This document shows positions 9,012 through 17,658 of a stretch of DNA of 64,000 bases, piece by piece. Both the position numbers and the translations under genes were made by a program. Position 1 is the stretch's first letter, and each line of letters starts with the position of its first letter. This DNA is from Eikenella corrodens (lineage in GTDB: Bacteria; Pseudomonadota; Gammaproteobacteria; Burkholderiales; Neisseriaceae). Where the stretch lies: assembly GCF_003990355.1 (NCBI RefSeq), contig NZ_CP034670.1, forward strand, positions 2,394,479-2,458,478, given 5' to 3'. The notes beneath the pieces are model-generated. The model searched no databases and was not told the DNA's origin. It saw nothing but the letters and a program-made list of their open reading frames with translations.

Positions 9012-12000
9012 ATGAATCTTCCTCTGCCCAAACCCGCACAAAAGTCCCGCTGGCCGCAGCTTTCCGCCGGCAGCCTGCCTTATTTCCTTACCTCCGCCCT
9101 GCCGGAAAAACCGCTCAAGCTCGTGCTCACGCCCGATGCCGAAACCGCGCTGCGCCTGCAAACCGCGTGGCAATTCTTCCGCCCGCAGGACAACGCGCTG
9201 TTCCTGCCCGATTGGGAAACGCTGCCTTACGAGCGCTTCTCGCCGCATCAGGATTTGGTGTCCGAGCGGCTTTCCGTGCTGTGGCAGCTTAAAAACGGCG
9301 CGGCGGACGTGCTGTTCGCGCCCGTGTCCACCGCCATGCAGCGGCTTGCGCCGCCGTCTTTCCTGATGGGGCGCACGTTTTGGCTGAAAACGGGACAGAT
9401 GCTGGATTTGGACAGGCTGCGCGAAAACCTGGTGGAAGCGGGTTATGCCGCCGTGTCCAACGTGGTGGCGGCGGGCGAATTTGCTGTGCGCGGCGGGATT
9501 GTGGACCTGTTCCCCATGGGCGCGGATTTCCCCTATCGCATTGATTTATTTGACAATGAAATCGACAGCATCAAAACCTTCGACCCGGATACGCAGCGCA
9601 CACTCGCGCCCGTGTCCGAAATCCGTCTGCTGCCCGCGCACGAGTTTCCCACCGATGCCGACGCGCAAAAAATCTTCCGCAACCGTTTCCGCGAGGAAAT
9701 TCCAAGCAATCCGAACGAGGCGACCGTGTACCAAGCCGTGGGCAAGGGACAGTTCGGCGCGGGCGTGGAATATTATCTGCCGCTGTTTTTTGAAGACGGC
9801 TGCGCCAGCCTGTTCGACTACATCGGCGAAAACGCTCTGGCCGTATGCGTGGGCGATGTGCACGCCGAAGCCGTGCGCTTCGAAGGCGAAATTAAATCGC
9901 GTTACGCGCTGGCGCAGGGCGACCCAAGCTATCCGCCTCTGCACCCGCAGCATTTGTATCTTGCTGCCGACCGATTTTCAGGTAGCCTGAAAGCCTATCC
10001 GCAAATCTGGCCCGATCTTTCCGCCGCCTCGCCCCACGCTTTGCCCGATGTGGCGGTAAACCGCCAATCCGAACAGCCGCTGGCTGCGTTGCAAGATTTT
10101 CAGGCAGCCTTTGGCGGCCGTATTTTACTGTGCGCCGAAAGCGCCGGCCGGCGCGAAACCATGCTCGGCTTCTTCGCCCAGCACGGCCTGAAACCCAAAC
10201 CTGTAGCCGGTTGGCAGGCGTTTTTAGATGACAACGCGCCGCTGTGCATCACGGTTACGCCCTTGGCAGAAGGCTTCCAATTGGGCGGGCAGCCTGAAAA
10301 GGCTGCGGACGGATTTTCAGGTAGCCTCAATGCAGACGAAAGGCAGCCTGAAAACACCATCCGCTATGCTGATGGCAGCCAGATAAGGCTTGGCGATCGG
10401 GTGCGTGTCGGTAACAGGGAAGGACGGATTGTGCTGGTGTTCGGGCAGGGTTCGTCTGCCTACCGGTTAGACGAAACCCTTGCCTACACACCGAGGCATG
10501 GCGTGTTGGCCGAGTTTGCCGTATCAGGTGATTCCCGTCCTCTGCATGTGCATTATGAAAGCGGAAGCCAAGCTGCTGAATTGGTACTGCTTAATCGTGC
10601 CGAAAGGCAGCCTGAAAACACCGCACCTGAGTTTTCAGGCAGCCTCAACGCACAAAGCAGCCTGCACCCTTCAATCGGGCAGCAATCTGCCCCCTCCCCC
10701 GTGAGGGAGGGCTGGGGAGAGGGCAACACGTCCGCGCCCCAAACCGAAATTTCTGCCGCCGCAGCAAGCCCTCTCCCTAATCCTCTCCCGCAGGAGAGGG
10801 GACAAAGTGCTGAAACCTCAAAGGCTTCAGGCTACCTGAAAACGGGTGCAACGGGTTTCTGCGAAGCTAAAACAGAAAGCAGCCTGCACACCGAAAGGCT
10901 ACCTGAAAACGGTGCGGATAAACTTTCAGGTAGCCCCAACGCCGAAAGCAGCCTGCACCCTTCAATCGGGCAGCAACCCGCCCCCTCCCCCGTGGGGGAG
11001 GGCTGGGGAGAGGGCAAAACGCCCGCCTTCCCAAACGAAATTTCCGCCGAAAGCAGCCTGCACCTTGCCGTCATTACCGAATCCGAGCTGTATCAATACG
11101 TTGCCCGTTCGCGCGTCCACAGCCGCCGCAAGAAACACACCGCCGTGTCGGACGGTAGCCTGCGCGATTTGGCGGAAATCAGCATCGGTGATCCCGTGGT
11201 GCACGAAGAACACGGCATCGGGCGGTATCGCGGGCTGGTGCTGATGGGCGAAGATGAAATGCTGCAACTCGAATACGCCAACGAGGCGCAGCTCTATATC
11301 CCTGTTTCGCAACTGCATTTAATCAGCCGCTACTCCGGCCAGGCGCATGAAAACGTCGCCCTGCACAAGCTTGGCAGCGGCGCGTGGAACAAAGCGAAGC
11401 GCAAAGCTGCCGAAAAAGCGCGCGACACCGCCGCCGAGTTGCTCAATCTCTACGCCCAACGCGCCGCCCAATCGGGACACAAGTTTGAAATCAACGAGTT
11501 GGACTATCAGGCGTTTGCCGACGGCTTCGGCTACGAGGAAACCAAAGACCAGGCCGCCGCCATCGCCGCCGTGATTAAAGATTTGACACAGGCGAAGCCG
11601 ATGGACCGCCTCGTGTGCGGTGATGTCGGCTTCGGCAAAACCGAAGTCGCCCTGCGCGCCGCGTTTGTGGCGGTGATGGGCGGCAAACAGGTCGCCGTAC
11701 TCGCCCCGACCACGCTTCTGGTCGAGCAGCACGCGCAAAACTTCGCCGACCGCTTCGCCGATTTCCCCGTGAAAGTCGCCAGCCTTTCGCGTTTCAACAA
11801 CAGCAAAGCCACCAAAGCCGCGCTGGAAGGCATGGCGGACGGCACGGTCGATATCGTTATCGGTACGCACAAATTGGTTCAGGACGACATAAAATTCAAA
11901 AACTTAGGCTTAGTGATTATTGATGAAGAACACCGCTTTGGCGTGCGCCAGAAAGAGCAGCTCAAACGCCTGCGTGCCAATGTCGATATCCTCACCATGA

Positions 12001-13193
12001 CCGCCACGCCGATTCCGCGCACCCTCAGCATGGCGCTCGAAGGCCTGCGCGACTTCTCGCTGATTACCACTGCGCCCAGCCGCCGCCTCGCCGTCAAAAC
12101 CTTTGTCAAACCGTTCAGCGAAGGCAGCGTGCGCGAAGCCGTATTGCGCGAACTCAAACGCGGCGGGCAGGTATTTTTCCTGCACAATGAAGTAGATACG
12201 ATTGAGAATATGCGCGAGCGGCTGGAAACCCTGCTGCCCGAAGCCCGCATCGGCGTGGCGCACGGACAACTGCGCGAGCGCGAGCTGGAGCAAGTCATGC
12301 GCGACTTTTTGCAGCAAAGATTCAATGTATTGCTCTGTTCCACCATCATCGAAACCGGCATCGACATCCCCAACGCCAACACCATCATCATCAACCGCGC
12401 CGACAAATTCGGGCTGGCGCAACTGCACCAGCTTCGCGGTCGCGTCGGCCGCAGCCACCACCAAGCCTACGCCTACCTGCTCACGTCCGAATACATCACC
12501 AAAGACGCAGAAAAACGCCTCGACGCCATCGCGGCGGCAGACGAACTCGGCGCAGGTTTCACCCTCGCCATGCAGGATCTGGAAATCCGCGGCGCAGGCG
12601 AAATCCTCGGCGAAGGTCAGTCCGGCGAAATGATACAGGTCGGCTTCACGCTCTACACCGAAATGCTCAAACAAGCCGTGCGCGACCTCAAAAAAGGCCG
12701 CCAGCCCGACCTCGACGCACCATTGGGCATCACCACCGAAATCAAACTGCACAGCCCCGCCCTGCTGCCCGAAAGCTACTGCCCCGACATCCACGAACGG
12801 CTCGTCCTCTACAAACGCCTCGCCGTCTGCGAAACCGTGCAGCAAATCAACGCCATACACGAAGAACTCGTCGACCGCTTCGGCCTGCCCGAACAACCCG
12901 TCAAAACCCTCATCGAAAGCCACCACCTGCGGCTCGCCGCAAAAGAATTGGGCATAGACGCCATCGACGCCACCAGCGAAGCCGTTACCGTTACCTTCGG
13001 CAAACACCACCAAATCGACCCGACAGAAATCATCCTGCTGATTCGGAGCGATAGAAACTACCGGCTGGCCGGGGCGGATAAATTGAAGTTTACGGCTCAG
13101 ATGGAGGATGTGGAGATGAGAATTAAGACGGTGAAGAGTGTGTTGAGAAGGTTGAAGATGGGGATGGTAACGAAAGGGGGAGAGGCTGGCTGA
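9012..13193 (+). CDS. mfd: Transcription-repair coupling factor, with large internal insertion
   Basis: Mfd removes RNA polymerase stalled at lesions and recruits UvrA. The frame opens further upstream, but the ATG at 9012 begins the family-like N terminus. Visible parts: the UvrB-homology region from residue 1 to about 420 (LPDWETLPYERFSPH near 65), the polymerase-interacting CarD-like domain (IGDPVVHEEHGIGRYRGLVL near 725), the helicase P-loop GDVGFGKTEVALRAAF near residue 870, a DEEH box (IIDEEHRFGVRQKEQ) and QLRGRVGRS motif VI. At 1393 residues it is about 240 longer than usual Mfd. The excess is residues 425-685, built of uptake words, dispersed repeats and a foreign domain (10286-11066). 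All downstream motifs stay in frame, so the protein may still work. Confidence 0.95.
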   Translation: MNLPLPKPAQKSRWPQLSAGSLPYFLTSALPEKPLKLVLTPDAETALRLQTAWQFFRPQDNALFLPDWETLPYERFSPHQDLVSERLSVLWQLKNGAADVLFAPVSTAMQRLAPPSFLMGRTFWLKTGQMLDLDRLRENLVEAGYAAVSNVVAAGEFAVRGGIVDLFPMGADFPYRIDLFDNEIDSIKTFDPDTQRTLAPVSEIRLLPAHEFPTDADAQKIFRNRFREEIPSNPNEATVYQAVGKGQFGAGVEYYLPLFFEDGCASLFDYIGENALAVCVGDVHAEAVRFEGEIKSRYALAQGDPSYPPLHPQHLYLAADRFSGSLKAYPQIWPDLSAASPHALPDVAVNRQSEQPLAALQDFQAAFGGRILLCAESAGRRETMLGFFAQHGLKPKPVAGWQAFLDDNAPLCITVTPLAEGFQLGGQPEKAADGFSGSLNADERQPENTIRYADGSQIRLGDRVRVGNREGRIVLVFGQGSSAYRLDETLAYTPRHGVLAEFAVSGDSRPLHVHYESGSQAAELVLLNRAERQPENTAPEFSGSLNAQSSLHPSIGQQSAPSPVREGWGEGNTSAPQTEISAAAASPLPNPLPQERGQSAETSKASGYLKTGATGFCEAKTESSLHTERLPENGADKLSGSPNAESSLHPSIGQQPAPSPVGEGWGEGKTPAFPNEISAESSLHLAVITESELYQYVARSRVHSRRKKHTAVSDGSLRDLAEISIGDPVVHEEHGIGRYRGLVLMGEDEMLQLEYANEAQLYIPVSQLHLISRYSGQAHENVALHKLGSGAWNKAKRKAAEKARDTAAELLNLYAQRAAQSGHKFEINELDYQAFADGFGYEETKDQAAAIAAVIKDLTQAKPMDRLVCGDVGFGKTEVALRAAFVAVMGGKQVAVLAPTTLLVEQHAQNFADRFADFPVKVASLSRFNNSKATKAALEGMADGTVDIVIGTHKLVQDDIKFKNLGLVIIDEEHRFGVRQKEQLKRLRANVDILTMTATPIPRTLSMALEGLRDFSLITTAPSRRLAVKTFVKPFSEGSVREAVLRELKRGGQVFFLHNEVDTIENMRERLETLLPEARIGVAHGQLRERELEQVMRDFLQQRFNVLLCSTIIETGIDIPNANTIIINRADKFGLAQLHQLRGRVGRSHHQAYAYLLTSEYITKDAEKRLDAIAAADELGAGFTLAMQDLEIRGAGEILGEGQSGEMIQVGFTLYTEMLKQAVRDLKKGRQPDLDAPLGITTEIKLHSPALLPESYCPDIHERLVLYKRLAVCETVQQINAIHEELVDRFGLPEQPVKTLIESHHLRLAAKELGIDAIDATSEAVTVTFGKHHQIDPTEIILLIRSDRNYRLAGADKLKFTAQMEDVEMRIKTVKSVLRRLKMGMVTKGGEAG
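10286..11066 (+). repeat. Repeat-rich in-frame insertion inside mfd
   Basis: It lies between FQLGG and AVITESELYQ of Mfd, positions that are adjacent in ordinary homologues. It contains: several uptake words, both AGGCAGCCTGAA and AGGCTACCTGAA types; a ~80-residue segment (10362-10600; IRLGDRVRV, GREGRIVLVFG-like, HGVLAEF, HVHYESG) resembling a small stand-alone protein family; and two ~85-bp copies (10658-10742, 10944-11028) encoding PSIGQQ.APSPV.EGWGEG, with a related inverted piece (10767-10801) encoding SPLPNPLPQERG. The latter words are typical intergenic repeats of proteobacteria. Confidence 0.8.
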
Positions 13194-13212
13194 AAAGGTA
13201 CAGGGGGGTAGT

Positions 13213-13281
13213 ATGTCTAGCATTGATGTCCAACAGGTAAAACCGAAAAGGAAATGGTATGACTGTGTTGAAAGTTTTTAA
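13213..13281 (+). CDS. Possible 22-codon leader ORF overlapping the HNH gene
   Basis: An ATG at 13213 follows a strong AGGGGGG ribosome-binding motif and opens 22 codons (MSSIDVQQVKPKRKWYDCVESF) that end at 13281, inside the start of the HNH gene at 13259. It may couple translation of the nuclease or be accidental. No homologue is recognised. Confidence 0.25.
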   Translation: MSSIDVQQVKPKRKWYDCVESF

Positions 13282-14026
13282 GAATGAGCCCAATGATGTG
13301 GAGTATTTCAAGTGGCTGGCAACAAATCCTGATGGTTATGTATTAAATATTGCGCTTAGCCATTACCATTTGTACCCAATGATTCATGCTGCCAAATGCC
13401 ATCACGTTAGCAGTGATAAAACGATAAATTACACTACTCAAAACTATTACAAGGTCTGTTCTAATTCTATTGCCGAACTGGAAGCCTATTCTTGGCAGGA
13501 GCACCGCAAAGCCCTAACTCCATGCAAAACATGTATGGGAGAATACACTCCTACTTTTCAGGTAGCCTCTCAACAATCCTTAGAAGATGATCTAGATGAG
13601 CTTAACCAACGCTTAGAATCTGCATCAACTGAAGAAACTAAAACTGAAATCCAACGCCTGATTACCACCCGCAGAGGTCAAGGCGAATTCAGAAACGGCG
13701 TATTGAAACGGTATCCGCAATGCCCCATCAGCGGTGTAGATATGCCAGAATTGCTGATTGCCAGCCATATCAAACCTTGGTGTGACTGCAATGATGATAA
13801 CGAACGGCTTGACCAGTACAACGGCTTGATGCTTGCTCCGAATATTGATGCCTTGTTTGATAGTGGGCTGATTACGTTTGAATCTGATGGCAAAATTCGT
13901 ATTAGTAAAAGGCTTTCTGAAAAAAACTTGTTCCGACTTGGTATCTCTCTTGATGTGGTATTAGAAATCCACCCTGACAGCGAAAAATATTTTGAGTGGC
14001 ATCGAAATAAGGTATTTAAACCATAG
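13259..14026 (+). CDS. HNH endonuclease (HNH_2 type), probably restriction-like
   Basis: The C-terminal part (about residues 155-215) carries the HNH_2 pattern: CPISGVDMPELLIASHIKPW, then ERLDQYNGLMLAPNIDALFD, with the AxHI-W...N-L.L....D.LFD residues typical of the fold. The first 110 residues (with HYHLYPMIHAAKCHH, CSN and CKTC) are unfamiliar and may recognise DNA; CHH and CKTC could bind zinc. A Glu/Lys-rich helix near 105-140 links them. The gene is clearly AT-richer than mfd or tag on either side, which suggests transfer, yet it contains one uptake word encoding TFQVAS. No methyltransferase or partner is next to it. Start: AAAGGAAATGG precedes the ATG. A defence role is inference. Confidence 0.75.
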   Translation: MTVLKVFKNEPNDVEYFKWLATNPDGYVLNIALSHYHLYPMIHAAKCHHVSSDKTINYTTQNYYKVCSNSIAELEAYSWQEHRKALTPCKTCMGEYTPTFQVASQQSLEDDLDELNQRLESASTEETKTEIQRLITTRRGQGEFRNGVLKRYPQCPISGVDMPELLIASHIKPWCDCNDDNERLDQYNGLMLAPNIDALFDSGLITFESDGKIRISKRLSEKNLFRLGISLDVVLEIHPDSEKYFEWHRNKVFKP

Positions 14027-14071
14027 CGTAGGTGGTAAACGTGGCCAGCATCATCGTCTGCAAGATCGTCT

Positions 14072-14116
14072 AAAAGGCTACCTGAAACTGCAAATCTCCG
14101 TTTCAGGTAGCCTTTT
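14072..14116 (+). terminator. Inverted uptake-word terminator after the HNH gene
   Basis: AAAGGCTACCTGAAA and TTTCAGGTAGCCTTTTT are about 13 bases apart and end in a five-T run, 45 bases after the stop. Confidence 0.7.
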
Positions 14117-14177
14117 TGATGAGGCATCTTCGCTCTCTTGCCGATACTTGCAACAGATTACCTGCAAATTCCCTCCA

Positions 14178-14210
14178 CACCCGCCTGCTGCTTGGCAGGC
14201 GGGTGCTTTT
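14178..14210 (+). terminator. GC-rich hairpin joined to an uptake word
   Basis: CACCCGCCTGC and GCAGGCGGGTG form an 11-bp perfect stem with a six-base loop, followed by CTTTTC that runs into an uptake word. It precedes the DUF1294 gene and could be a second terminator for upstream transcription. Confidence 0.55.
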
Positions 14211-14253
14211 CAGGTAGCCTTTCTCTTTTTCCAAATCCTATTCTCCGCCCGCC

Positions 14254-15393
14254 ATGAACACCGAAAACGAATTGCCCGAAATTGCGCTGCAAGCTTTGCC
14301 CGATGGGGTTGAGATTGAGCCTGCTGCGATTGAAACCCTTGCCACAGTAGTGGCTGAGTCGCAGGCTGCCGTGTTGGCGGAAATTTCTGCGCAAGCGGCG
14401 GCTGTTGGCGGTGAGGATGCTGCCGAACCGGGGCGCAAGTGGCGCGAGGGGCGGATTGTGGATGCTGCGGTGCGGGTGTGGGATGCTGCAGAACGCACCG
14501 GTGTGGCCGATGTGGTAAACAATGGCGACGAGCCGCCGTTGAGCGTGTTTTTGGTGGGCGACCTTTTTGCCGCCACCGACCTTTCCCCCGAGCCGGGCGA
14601 TGTGTTGCGCGGTGTGTTGCAGAGCCACCCTGTTAGCGGCTATTGGCTGCTCGACAGCGCGGAAGATGCTGCCACGTCCAGCCTGCAGCGGCGCAGCCCG
14701 GAAGAAGAAGAGGCGCTGCATAAGGAGCGCAAGCAGGCCAAACGGCAAGATAAATTGGTAAATGGCGAAACCTATGTGGGCAAGGTGGTGCGCTGGAACG
14801 AAGAGGAAAAATCGGGCTATATCAAGGTTAAGTCCATCAAAGCGCGGGTGTTTTTCCCGCAATCGGCCTTTGTGTTCCGCGATAAAAGCCCGGCCAACCA
14901 CCAGCAGGTGAGCTTCGTGCTGGGGAGGCGGCGCGGCGAATGGGTGGCCACCCGTGTGATTCCGCAAGGCTACGAGTTGGGCTGGGCCGACCGTGAAAGC
15001 CCTTCTTCGGGCACGATTTTGGGCGGCGGTTTCAGCGAAAGCCTGCTCGGCGGCACGTTTATTTTGCTGTTCCTTGCAGCGGTGTCCTTTATTTCCCTGC
15101 CGCTGGCTGCGGCCTATTTGCTGGCCAGCTGCCTGTTGCTTATCCTCTACCGCACGGATAAGCGCAGCGCCCAAAGCGGCCGCACCCGCGTGCCCGACGG
15201 TGTACTGCACCTGTTGGCCATGCTCGGCGGCTGGCCCGGCGGCCTGTTGGCGCAGATGCGTTATCAGCAACACACCGCCAATATCCGCTTTGTGCGCGCT
15301 TTTTGGTTTAGCGTGGCGCTGAATGCCGTGGGCACTTATGTTGTGCTGGTGTACTTTATCGGCTCGCCCGCTTTTGCCTTCTTGAAAAACTAG
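14254..15393 (+). CDS. Cold-shock-like plus DUF1294 membrane protein
   Basis: The 379-residue protein has an acidic N-terminal half without a known domain (residues 1-165), including GDLFAATDLSPEPGDVLRGV near 109-128. A cold-shock-like nucleic-acid-binding segment follows near 170-225 (GKVVRWNEEEKSGYIKVKS, then FFPQSAFVF and a V-F-LG--RGE-VA strand). The C-terminal part (about 255-379) is a DUF1294 membrane domain: two hydrophobic helices, DKRSAQSGRTRVPD, LLAMLGGWPGGLLAQMRYQQ and a final helix. CSD-DUF1294 fusions are widespread but their job is unknown. It is followed four bases later by tag, so the two are probably co-transcribed. Confidence 0.75.
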   Translation: MNTENELPEIALQALPDGVEIEPAAIETLATVVAESQAAVLAEISAQAAAVGGEDAAEPGRKWREGRIVDAAVRVWDAAERTGVADVVNNGDEPPLSVFLVGDLFAATDLSPEPGDVLRGVLQSHPVSGYWLLDSAEDAATSSLQRRSPEEEEALHKERKQAKRQDKLVNGETYVGKVVRWNEEEKSGYIKVKSIKARVFFPQSAFVFRDKSPANHQQVSFVLGRRRGEWVATRVIPQGYELGWADRESPSSGTILGGGFSESLLGGTFILLFLAAVSFISLPLAAAYLLASCLLLILYRTDKRSAQSGRTRVPDGVLHLLAMLGGWPGGLLAQMRYQQHTANIRFVRAFWFSVALNAVGTYVVLVYFIGSPAFAFLKN

Positions 15394-15397
15394 CCGC

Positions 15398-15949
15398 ATG
15401 AACAGCTACTGCGCCCTTGCCAACGGTCTGCCCGCCGACAGCCTCGATCCCAACAAGCATTATCACGACCGTCTCTACGGCTTCCCCATCGAAGACGACA
15501 ACGAACTCTTCGGCCGCCTGCTGCTCGAAATCAACCAAGCCGGCTTGAGCTGGACGCTGATTTTGCAACGCGCCGCCGGCCTGCGCACTGCCTACGCCGA
15601 CTTTAACATCGCTGCCGTGGCCGCCTTCGGCGAGGCCGACCGCCAACGCCTGCTGGCCGACGCGAAAGTGATCCGCAACCGTCTGAAAATCAATGCCGCT
15701 ATCCACAATGCGCAGCAAATCTTGCAGCTGCAACAGGCATTCGGTTCGTTCAAAAACTGGCTAGACGGCCACCACCCGCAGCCGTTGGCCGATTGGGTGA
15801 AGCTGTTCCGCCGTACCTTCAAATTCACCGGCCCCGAAATCGTGCGCGAATTTTTGGTGAGCACAGGCTACCTGAAAGGTGCGCACAGTGAAGACTGCCC
15901 CGCCGCCGAGCGCGCTGTTGCCGCTAATCCGCCATGGTTGCGGGGTTGA
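15398..15949 (+). CDS. tag: DNA-3-methyladenine glycosylase I
   Basis: Tag excises 3-methyladenine from alkylated DNA. The 183-residue length and motifs fit: Cys5 and His22 at the N terminus (CALA and HYHDRLYGFP) pair with the C-terminal GAHSEDCP, giving the Cys-His-His-Cys zinc snap of this family. ELFGRLLLEINQAGLSWTLIL near 38-58 is the helix-hairpin region with the substrate-pocket Glu and Trp. KFTGPEIVREFLVSTGYLKGAHSEDC closes the fold. The GYLK in it is encoded by an uptake word, where other Tag proteins have a similar G-.-. sequence. The gene follows the DUF1294 gene by four bases. Confidence 0.93.
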   Translation: MNSYCALANGLPADSLDPNKHYHDRLYGFPIEDDNELFGRLLLEINQAGLSWTLILQRAAGLRTAYADFNIAAVAAFGEADRQRLLADAKVIRNRLKINAAIHNAQQILQLQQAFGSFKNWLDGHHPQPLADWVKLFRRTFKFTGPEIVREFLVSTGYLKGAHSEDCPAAERAVAANPPWLRG

Positions 15950-16010
15950 TGCGGTTTAGCAATAAGAGAAAGGCTACCTGAAAATTTAGCTTTGCAAGTT
16001 TCTGTGAAGC

Positions 16011-16114
16011 TATAGTGGATTAACAAAAAACAGTACAGCGTTGTCTCGCCTTGCCGTAACGTGTGTACTGTCTGCGGCTCGCCGCCTTGTCCTGATTTTT
16101 GTTAATCCACTATA
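16011..16114. repeat. Correia-type repeat element, 104 bp
   Basis: Ends TATAGTGGATTAACAAAAAA and TTTTTGTTAATCCACTATA are inverted; the core GCGTTGTCTCGCCTTGCCGT and GTCTGCGGCTCGCCGCCTTG matches the neisserial Correia repeat. It sits inside a pair of inverted uptake words between tag and ridA. Such elements can carry promoters at their ends. Confidence 0.9.
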
Positions 16115-16153
16115 AGATTTCAGGTAGCCTTTTGTATGCGCTGCGGCTGCGGT

Positions 16154-16183
16154 TTGGTTTGCCCCCTGTGTTGGCGATATAAT
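16154..16183 (+). promoter_or_regulatory. Candidate sigma70 promoter of ridA
   Basis: TTGGTT and TATAAT are 18 bases apart, with the -10 ending 39 bases before the ridA ATG. Confidence 0.5.
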
Positions 16184-16222
16184 CAGGCCTCTTTCCAACA
16201 ACCGACACAAAGGAGTTTCATC

Positions 16223-16609
16223 ATGGCCAAAACCATCATCCATACCGACCGCGCCCCCGCCGCCATCGGCGCTTATTCCCAAGCCGTGCGCGCCGGTAAC
16301 ACCATTTATTTGAGCGGCCAGATTCCGCTGGTGCCCGCCACTATGCAGGTGGTGGAAGGCGGCTTTGCCGAACAGACCCGTCAAGTGTTTGAAAACCTCA
16401 AAGCCGTGATTGAAGCCGCTGGTGGCAGCTTTGATGATGTGGTGAAACTCAATGCCTACCTCACCGACCTTTCCAATTTCGCCACCTTCAACCAAATCAT
16501 GGGCGAATACTGCCGCGAACCCTTCCCCGCCCGCGCCGCCGTGCAGGTGTCCGCCCTGCCCAAAGGCGTGCTGGTGGAAGTGGAAGGCGTGGTGGTACTG
16601 AACGCCTAA
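16223..16609 (+). CDS. ridA: RidA family reactive intermediate deaminase
   Basis: RidA hydrolyses reactive enamine/imine intermediates released by PLP enzymes such as threonine dehydratase, protecting other enzymes. From the ATG at 16223, preceded by AAAGGAG eight bases earlier, the protein has 128 residues, the family norm; the frame also runs further upstream without support. Signature residues: [23 protein letters not shown] near 13-35, the [18 protein letters not shown] helix-strand, and [21 protein letters not shown] near 100-120, with the conserved Arg (PARAAV) and Glu of the inter-subunit pocket. It is a single-gene unit with its own promoter and uptake-word terminator. Confidence 0.96.
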   Translation: MAKTIIHTDRAPAAIGAYSQAVRAGNTIYLSGQIPLVPATMQVVEGGFAEQTRQVFENLKAVIEAAGGSFDDVVKLNAYLTDLSNFATFNQIMGEYCREPFPARAAVQVSALPKGVLVEVEGVVVLNA

Positions 16610-16617
16610 GCATATAG

Positions 16618-16662
16618 AAGGCTACCTGAAAACTGTTGCAGCTTGCGTTTCAGGTAGCCTTT
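16618..16662 (+). terminator. Inverted uptake-word terminator after ridA
   Basis: AAGGCTACCTGAAA and TTTCAGGTAGCCTT enclose a small TTGCAGCTTGCG hairpin, followed by TCGTTTT. Confidence 0.7.
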
Positions 16663-16705
16663 CGTTTTACCCAACCCGCTATAAATAACCCCTAACACAA
16701 ACATC

Positions 16706-17518
16706 ATGGCACACTACGCAATCGGCGACCTGCAAGGCTGTTTCGCCGAATTCCAAGAACTGCTCGCCCGCATCGGCTTCAGCCACGGCAACGACACCCT
16801 CTGGCTGGTGGGCGACCTCGTCAACCGCGGCCCCCAATCCCTCGACTGCCTGCGCTACATCAAACAGCACGAAAGCAGCATCCGCACCGTGCTCGGCAAC
16901 CACGACCTACATCTTTTAGCCATTGCCCACGGCCACGGCAAACTCAAGCGCAGCGATACCGTGGGCGACATCCTCGCCGCCCCCGACCGCCAAGCGCTGC
17001 TCGATTGGCTGCTGCACCAGCCCCTGATGCTGCAACACGGCAACAACCTGATCGTGCACGCCGGCATTTGGCCGCAATGGACGGCCGAAGAAGCACAAAG
17101 CCGCGCCGCCGAAGTGGCCGCCGCCCTGCAAAGCCGCCCCTATTGGTTTTTCACCCATATGTATGGCAACACGCCCGATACCGACCGCGCCGATAACGAA
17201 ACCGAACGCCTGCGCTTTGCCACCAACGTGTTCACCCGCATGCGCGCCCTGTACTGCGACGGCCGCATGGATTTCGACTACAAAGCCACCCTGCCCGAAA
17301 TGCCATCCGACCTCATGCCTTGGTTCCGCGCGTCCGGGCGGCAAACCCTTGGTTATCAAACCGTATTCGGCCATTGGTCGGCACTCGGCCTCTATCGCGG
17401 CGAAAGCGTGGCCGCCATCGACACCGGCGCGCTGTGGGGCGGCGAACTCACCGCGCTGGATTTAGATACGCAGCAGATTTTTCAGGTAGCCTCCAAGCAG
17501 CCCAAAAAGTTCGGCTAA
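16706..17518 (+). CDS. apaH: Symmetrical bis(5'-nucleosyl)-tetraphosphatase
   Basis: ApaH cleaves Ap4A into two ADP and also removes Np4 caps from RNA. The 270-residue protein has the metallophosphatase motifs in order: GDLQGCFAEF at residues 7-16, GDLVNRGPQS near 37-46, GNHDLHLLA near 67-75, LIVHAGIWPQW near 115-125, and the late GHWSALGLY near 224-232. Asp, His and Asn metal ligands are all present. The last residues IFQVASKQP are encoded by an uptake word, extending the end of the gene. It follows ridA after a terminator and precedes a lipoprotein gene. Confidence 0.96.
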   Translation: MAHYAIGDLQGCFAEFQELLARIGFSHGNDTLWLVGDLVNRGPQSLDCLRYIKQHESSIRTVLGNHDLHLLAIAHGHGKLKRSDTVGDILAAPDRQALLDWLLHQPLMLQHGNNLIVHAGIWPQWTAEEAQSRAAEVAAALQSRPYWFFTHMYGNTPDTDRADNETERLRFATNVFTRMRALYCDGRMDFDYKATLPEMPSDLMPWFRASGRQTLGYQTVFGHWSALGLYRGESVAAIDTGALWGGELTALDLDTQQIFQVASKQPKKFG

Positions 17519-17658
17519 GGCCTTGTCGCCACATGATTTGATGTTTATTAACATGAACAGGCGGGCAAGCAGGGCGGGCTTTTGTTACAATGCCGCCTGT
17601 TCGTGCCGGCCAAAAAGTTTGCCGCAGCGCGTTTTCCAACCAATTTAAGGAGTTCCCA

